Positions 58,801-64,000 of a DNA stretch of 64,000 bases are shown here, piece after piece (positions within the stretch are counted from its first letter, which is position 1; every line of letters starts with the position of its first letter). The DNA comes from Bemisia tabaci (taxonomy: Eukaryota > Arthropoda > Insecta > Hemiptera > Aleyrodidae). Where the stretch lies: NCBI RefSeq assembly GCF_918797505.1, contig NC_092802.1, forward strand, positions 20,357,883 through 20,421,882, in the 5' to 3' direction. Under the pieces are notes generated by a model. The model saw only the letters and a program-made list of their open reading frames with translations, ran no database searches and was not told the origin of the DNA. The position numbers and the translations under genes are program-made.

Positions 58801-59246
58801 CCTCATTGGACTTTTTCCAAGGTGATATTGTAATCACATTCCTCGAATATGATTTGATCACACGTATTGTGCGTTTTTTTATCCATTACCAAGAGTAGCG
58901 CATTACCATACCACACCACACTACTTTCCTGGTAGAGTTGACTTTAATCATTTTCTGTACTTCCTGGAAGAGGTTGGTGCTACGTTTCAATTTGAATTCC
59001 CATTTGACTAATGCACTGTTCGTTCTTTCTGTTTCAGGGAGTACTACTATGACAGGTAAGAACATCACGTTTCTGGCATAGTCGCTACAAATTTCTGTTA
59101 ATAATTACTGTCATTTTCGAGAAAATCGTTGCAGTGGAGTACCTAAGAACAACACTTTGCTGAGGAAAAGTACAGAAAGTAAGAATAGGCATTCACGTGA
59201 AATGGGTTTTGACGTTGATGGCATAATTGAATTGGTCGATTATTTG
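55898..59246. other. Large stretch without a recognised gene
   Basis: Apart from the foldback at 56941-57080, no repeat family or domain is recognised. Short minus-strand frames at 57609-57821, 58404-58658 and 58886-59068 show no motif. Confidence 0.45.
56941..57080. mobile_element. Foldback element (TTTTGCAATTNGGAAC family)
   Basis: GGACTGCATTTTGCAATTTG and CAAATTGCAAAATGTAGTCC give clear inverted ends of a 140-bp element. Confidence 0.85.
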
Positions 59247-59732
59247 ACGCCACACAGTGGATTGAGTCAATAGAGGAGGTCGGACAAAATGTGGAAACTT
59301 AAACAGCTTATCACTGCGTTAATACAAAACTTTGAGGTTCTAAAAGTGATTCCGTCGATTTCCTCGCGAAATTTTCCACTGGAAGCAACCCTTAAAATTT
59401 TTTGGGACAAAAAAAACATCAAAATTTGCAGTTTAACATCAAAATTGGACGTATTTCTATCAAACGGAACCATGCGCCAATTTGAGTTCCTTTTGAGGGA
59501 TTTAGAATCCCGGGTAGCGCGTTCTGTCAAACGGACCTAAGCGCCGTGGAAAAGCATTGCGAGTATAGGACGAAATAAGCCGGACGCCCGACTCCCCCGC
59601 CAATCCAAGCCCCCCTCTACCTTCCTCGCTCTATGGCGCTTAGGTCCGTTTGATAGAAATACGTCCATTTTGCAGTTTTAGTCAAAAATTGTATGTCCGA
59701 CCTCTCTGATTGACTCGTCTCGTTGAGCGCCA
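59247..59732. mobile_element. Foldback element (GAGAGGTCGGACA ends), second copy
   Basis: Its ends match 23299-23866. It is interrupted by a GGACGTATTTCT element at 59447-59666. Confidence 0.65.
59447..59666. mobile_element. GGACGTATTTCTATCAAACG element, 220 bp
   Basis: Third copy. It has ATT immediately on both sides and lies inside the foldback at 59247-59732. Confidence 0.82.
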
Positions 59733-59882
59733 TACGGACCGATCCCTTGCGTATCCCATTTTCCACACTTTATGACGTCGAGATATATATATATATATAT
59801 ATCAAGATAAAATGGCTGTAATATTTATAGGAAATTTACCTTATTTATTCAGCTTGCAGCCATAAAAAATCGAAACATTAGT

Positions 59883-59935
59883 TCCTACGCATCCGCAACG
59901 TTTCGCCCCGCATGGGGGGCATCCTCAGGCAGGCA
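59883..59935 (-). ncRNA. Hammerhead-like motif, left arm
   Basis: Minus strand order: CTGAGGA (59922-59928), stem GCCCC/GGGGC, GAAA (59901-59904), short CG/CG stem III, then GTA. The core residues and stem II fit. Stem I pairing is poor, so self-cleavage is uncertain. Confidence 0.4.
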
Positions 59936-60456
59936 CACATTATAACTTAAAAACTATTCATAAAACTGATCGATTGTCCACGCGAAATGTTAAAATCGTC
60001 GAATGTCTACGCGAAAAAATAAAAACTTTTAAAAACACGAGAACTAAAACTACAACGGTGGCCACCACGAAACTCCGACTCGTATAACTACTTGAAAACT
60101 GACTATAAACAAAGAGAGCCCGTCACCGCGAGGAGTAAATAGATAGCACACGTAAACAATCAGAAGAAAGCACTGTACGCCGTGCCCAGTACATCGGTGT
60201 CAGTTCTGAAATTAATGGAGTTTGAGCACCGTTTAATCTGTATGGCTTCATGATACAGCCTTGCCCTGAAATTGGGTTCCCTGACAAGTACTTCCGGATT
60301 TTTGAAGTTAAAACTGTGCTGTTGTTCTTGGCTGTGTTGGTGCAAAACAGTTTTCTCCTTTTTGTCATACACATTCCTTTTGTAGACATTCGACGATTTT
60401 AACATTTCGCGTGGACAATCGATCAGTTTTATGAATAGTTTTTAAGTTATAATGTG

Positions 60457-60510
60457 TGCCTGCCTGAGGATGCCCCCCATGCGGGGCGAAACGTTGCGGA
60501 TGCGTAGGAA
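60457..60510 (+). ncRNA. Hammerhead-like motif, right arm
   Basis: This is the mirror copy of the left-arm motif: CTGAGGA at 60464-60470, stem II, GAAA at 60488-60491 and GTA at 60504-60506. The sequence is identical to the left copy, with the same weak stem I. Confidence 0.4.
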
Positions 60511-60572
60511 CTAATGTTTCGATTTTTTATGACTGCAAGCTGAATAAATAAGGTAAATTATATATATATATC

Positions 60573-60800
60573 CCCTAACCTCCACTGCTCTCTTTCAAAC
60601 CACAAATCTTGGGGGATTGAGCACCTTAACATTTCCGCTTCAATCCCTTCCCTCCAACCTTTCATTGGGCGCCCTCTGCGTCTTCTCCCAGGAGGAACCC
60701 AGTCAAGGACCTTCTTCGGCAACCTGTCTCCTGCCATTCTCTGGACATGACCATACCAAATGAGTTGTTTTGTCATAATGTCATGCACGATGGTCTGATT
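60573..60800 (-). mobile_element. RTE-type LINE 3' fragment
   Basis: The minus strand reads QLIWYGHVQRMAGDRLPKKV and GRRRRGRPMKGWREGI, clearly homologous to the tail at 23485-23798. It abuts the AT microsatellite at the end of the Penelope-like unit. Confidence 0.8.
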
Positions 60801-60963
60801 ACGTCGATACTAGTCATAATTTTTGCACAGTCAAATTCCTATAAACGCGTATAACAATGTTTAAAAATTAAATGACAAAAGATGAAGATCTGACGATGAC
60901 TAATTTAAGGACAGCCGGATCACGGAACCTAGGCATTTTTGGCTGCTAATACGAAAAGGAGGC

Positions 60964-61113
60964 GTGGCGTGGTTTGCGATATATCGATTGATCTGCCATT
61001 GAAACCTATGAAAAGGGATCGATAAACAGGGTGTTCGCAACGAACATATTAACAATCGATTCTTTACCATAGCTGGAAATCGGGATTATCGATGATCGAT
61101 CATTCACGCCTTG
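60964..61113. mobile_element. Decayed hAT-like MITE
   Basis: GGCGTGGCGTGGTTTGCGAT and the terminal CACGCCTTGCCACC match the hAT-like MITE ends and interior (ATCGATTG, CTTTACCATAG). The outermost bases are lost. Confidence 0.65.
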
Positions 61114-61235
61114 CCACCCTTTCTCCTGTGGGTTGATTCGTGATACACAAACTTTAACATACTGATTCTTGATAGGATAGTCAAAGCGAAAGATGAAGAA
61201 GATAACGGAAAAATGGAGCGAAAACAACAATTAAA

Positions 61236-61785
61236 GGACCACTAGAAAAGGTACAAATTTCAGCATTCTGATACATGCGTCTTAACCTAAAATTTCACAT
61301 AGAACACGCTGCGCACACCGAAAATGACCGAAATCAACTCCGTACGAAGCTATTTAATGATTCTTGATGCGTGAATTCAAATCACCCGCTCACGAAAACT
61401 CAAAGCTCTACGTGATTCACATCGCGCGCTAAACGTTATCATGACAGTCTCCACGATTTAAAAATCTGGCAACCTCGATTTTGACGCTTTGGCTGAGCTA
61501 TAGCAAATTGCTTATAGTTTGAAAAACACAAGGTGGGAATTGAACATAGCTCGATTGAGAAGCTTGCTGAAACCGTTGTAGTGCGCGATTTGACTCACGT
61601 AGAGCTTTGAGTTTCTTGTGAGCGGGCAGTTCAAATTCCTCATACTCAATGTGAAATAAAAACGTTAATATCTTTGTTAGGAGTAAGTTTCAGTAAGATT
61701 CGTTGCGCGAATCGTGTTTTACGTGAAATTCTGGTTAAGAAAAATGTATCAGATTGCTTAAATTTGTACCTTGTCTAGTGGTCCA
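61236..61785. mobile_element. Foldback element (GGACCACTAGAAAAGGTAC)
   Basis: 550-bp second copy. Its ends match 38107-38654, and AGCTCGATTGAGAAGCTT-type inner arms are shared. Confidence 0.9.
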
Positions 61786-62308
61786 ATCCAGAACTTTTGA
61801 GCGAACTTTCTTGCAAATGACACGAGGACCGTCCGGCAGCGATGGGCCCGAGCGAACAAGCCCGACATGTATTCACACGACTAATTCAAAGGTAGCCGGA
61901 ACACGGAGCGACACAAATTGAACCCAAGTCAAAGTGTCAATTATCGCCGGGATTAACTGGGTTCGATTGGGCGTGTAAAACTTGGGTATCGAAGCCTTTC
62001 TATCGCCTTGTTCCGAGGTATCCGAGCAGTGACGCCGATTGTGTTGTGAAAGTTCACTCTCCACTCTCATGAAACTGCGGTGGATGCCAGTTCAGGTGCC
62101 TGGTGCACATTGGCGGATCCAGCAATTGGAGATGTTGTATGTGTGAGGAATTTGCGATTTGACTACTATTCTTACGTAAAAGTTCGTGAGAAACACGATG
62201 ATGTCACTGGTTTTCTCTGGAATCAACTCCCAAGCTCAAAAAAAGCTCTCAAGTTGAAGCCAAAATGGAAGAGATATCCCACGCTATCCTGAGAGTCCAC
62301 CTCTACAT

Positions 62309-63150
62309 CAGTGGCGTGGCGTCCATAGGTTCGCAGTGTTCGCCGAACACCCTAAAATATTTTGAAACAATTAATAAATTATGGCTAAGAATGTGGGAAG
62401 CAATACAGAATACAGAATAGTAGATCGCAAATAAGTATCGGGCGCTTGGCTTCCGACAGCGGCATGTGGCGCGGCGGAGAGAGAAAATCCTGTGACGCGT
62501 GGTCCGCACCGGCTACCGAACCTGGATGATCTGCGTACGGTGAGGAGAGAGAACCTGGGTGCAATGATGAAGGGGCAAAGGGTACATGAGAGAGCAGGAG
62601 AGGCACTGGCGCGCGGCGCAGAGCGGAGCGTGAGCATTGGGCTCGGAGACGAGTGCGGACCGCGCTCGCGGAGGGAACACAGCAGAGAGAAAATGGAGGG
62701 GAAAAGAACGAGAGAGGAGAGCCGCTCATCAGTCCAGCTGTTTTCTATAGCAGTGGTCCGCAGGGGTTTGCGAACCGCCGAATTTCCTCTAGGCCGCGAT
62801 TCGCCCTCCGCTCCCCCCCCCCCTGCGCCTGCGGGCCGCATCTCCCAGTTTCCCAGTCTCCCTCTCCTACCTCTCCCTGCAGGTGCGTGTTGCGAAAATA
62901 CGTTATCATTTAACAAAATAAATTACAGGAAAACGATCGGTAAAAAGAACAACATTTCAATGACAATTTACCGGCACAATTTTCACCAGAAAGGGTTAAA
63001 ATCGTGTTCTTGCGGCTTCATTTTTTAAAAATTTTCCGGGGGAGGCTCCCCGAACCCCCCATTAAGGAAGGGGAGTGAACCTTTCTGACCCCCCCCTAAA
63101 GTTAACACTCCTACCGAACGCCTACCGGATATAGTCACGCCACGCCACTG
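62309..63150. mobile_element. Long non-autonomous hAT-like element, 842 bp
   Basis: Its ends CAGTGGCGTGGCGT and ACGCCACGCCACTG match the short MITEs. A perfect 8-bp duplication CTCTACAT is at 62301-62308 and 63151-63158, inside another element. The GC-rich interior gives overlapping open frames on both strands (62371-63028), but none has transposase motifs. Confidence 0.92.
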
Positions 63151-63408
63151 CTCTACATCAAGGCAAACTCTCCATGCAAAGATAGGGAGCAAATACATTA
63201 GTAGGGTTGCCGTGTTTTCAGTTGTGGAGTCTCCAAATAAAGTGGCAGCCCTGTCAATGTATTTGCTCTCTATCTTTGCATATAGAGTTTGTTTTGATGT
63301 AGAGGAGTACTCTCAGGATAGCATGGGATATCCCCTCCATTTTGGCCTCAACCTGAGAGTTTTTTTTTGAGCTTGGGAGTTGATTTTAGAGAAAACCAGT
63401 GGCACCAT

Positions 63409-63760
63409 GGCATCATACAACTTGCGTCCCGCGGTCAAAAAAGGAACGACTTCCGTCCAGGGTCCAAAAATCTCGAAAACGACTTGCGTCCCGCGCTCAA
63501 ATCCGAATTTGAGCTGCCACCATGATTGGCAACACCGCGTACCTGAGTCAAAATACTATCAAGTCAAATTGGAAAATATACAATAAAATTACCTGAGGTA
63601 AGATGAGGAAACAGGCGTCAAAATTTCTTCATACTCATTAGCAGTGCATGTCATGAATTAAAAATTTCGCTTGTTTTACGAGCACGTCAAAAATTGAAAT
63701 TGCACCATTAAAAACGCCGGGGCACTACGAGGGTAAAAATTTAAAGGACGCTTCGCGCAC
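63409..63760. mobile_element. Insertion with 7-bp target duplication
   Basis: 352 bp stands between two GCACCAT copies (63402-63408 and 63761-63767) in a site that reads GGCACCATCGTGTTTC without interruption in related elements. The inserted sequence repeats ACTTGCGTCCCGC but has no clear inverted ends or coding frame. Confidence 0.75.
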
Positions 63761-64000
63761 GCACCATCGTGTTTCTTGCGAACTTTTACATAAGAATCAA
63801 CAGTGAAATCGCAAATTCCTCACACATGCAACATCTCCATTCCCGGATCCCCTTCTGCTGGTACATCTTCAGCTCAAAGCAATGCATTCTGAGTGCGATG
63901 AAACCAAGGTGTCTCCAACCAAAAGCTTTGTTGTTTGGTATGAAATTTCTGTCTCCGTGAGGAGACGCCAAGTTTTCGGCGAAGCAACAATTAGAATTCT

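Larger units (their letters stand above)
59833..60559 (-). mobile_element. Penelope-like element remnant with inverted terminal copies
   Basis: Two 178-bp arms (59833-60010 and 60382-60559) are inverted repeats with one mismatch that I can find. Between them the minus strand (60160-60405) encodes HSFNFKNPEVL...EPNFRARLYHEAIQIKR, which fits the C-terminal part of the GIY-YIG endonuclease region of Penelope-like elements; the reverse transcriptase is gone. Each arm carries a CTGAGGA, five-pair hairpin, GAAA, GTA arrangement resembling a hammerhead ribozyme core. AT microsatellites flank both ends (59783-59803 and 60559-60572). Inverted pseudo-LTRs and ribozymes are known Penelope features. Confidence 0.75.
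62124..63842. mobile_element. Long foldback element hosting two later insertions
   Basis: The same family as 34786-35297, expanded by the hAT-like element at 62309-63150 and an unrelated insertion at 63409-63760. Removing both leaves a palindrome of normal size. Confidence 0.88.

Noticed and set aside
62371..63028. Overlapping 114-181 residue frames on both strands
   Set aside because: They lie within the GC-rich interior of a hAT-like element; composition keeps all frames open and no transposase motif is present.

Overview
This is a eukaryotic nuclear window, AT-rich and dominated by transposable elements. It is almost certainly from an insect: the one long gene is a divergent insect-type ionotropic receptor (IR), and the mobile elements (hAT-like, TA-inserting foldback MITEs, an RTE-type LINE, a Penelope-like element) are of kinds common in insect genomes. 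A hemipteran such as a whitefly is plausible, but that is inference from general character only. There are no bacterial operons, rRNA genes or CRISPR arrays.

Genes. Only three credible protein-coding loci are visible, all on the minus strand. (1) 16209-18584 is one long IR reading frame with three membrane segments and the conserved motif before M3. Decayed IR copies lie at 14612-15745 (minus) and at 40244-40372 and 42100-42490 (plus). (2) 36358-39099 (gene B) and 48515-51015 (gene A) are two-exon paralogues. Each has a signal peptide, a GD-x-hydrophobic H-box region in exon 1, an NC-box region in exon 2, and a phase-1 intron at the same codon. I read them as secreted LRAT/HRASLS-like (H-NC, NlpC/P60-related) proteins. 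Gene B keeps the catalytic His and Cys. In gene A all three catalytic columns are changed (Tyr, Lys, Ser), and it carries a long Ser/Pro-rich N-terminal extension, so it looks like a pseudoenzyme next to an active paralogue.

Layout. 1-14600: noncoding, with about ten foldback elements, a degenerate 131-bp tandem array and GC-rich unique patches. 14600-18600: IR cluster. 18600-36300: noncoding, with nested foldback elements, a truncated RTE insertion, a 320-bp tandem dimer split by a MITE that itself carries a pogo-like MITE, and a tRNA-like sequence. 36300-51020: the LRAT-like pair, with introns full of foldback elements, a polypurine tract in the gene A intron, a 218-bp satellite array directly upstream of the gene B start codon, and inverted IR fragments between the two genes. 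51000-64000: noncoding, with a three-level nest of foldback elements, a nearly identical inverted-repeat Penelope-like unit carrying hammerhead-like motifs, and an element at 62124-63842 that hosts two later insertions with clear target-site duplications.

Limits. Repeat families are defined only from copies inside this window. Splice sites, signal peptides and catalytic columns were assigned by eye, and no database search was possible.
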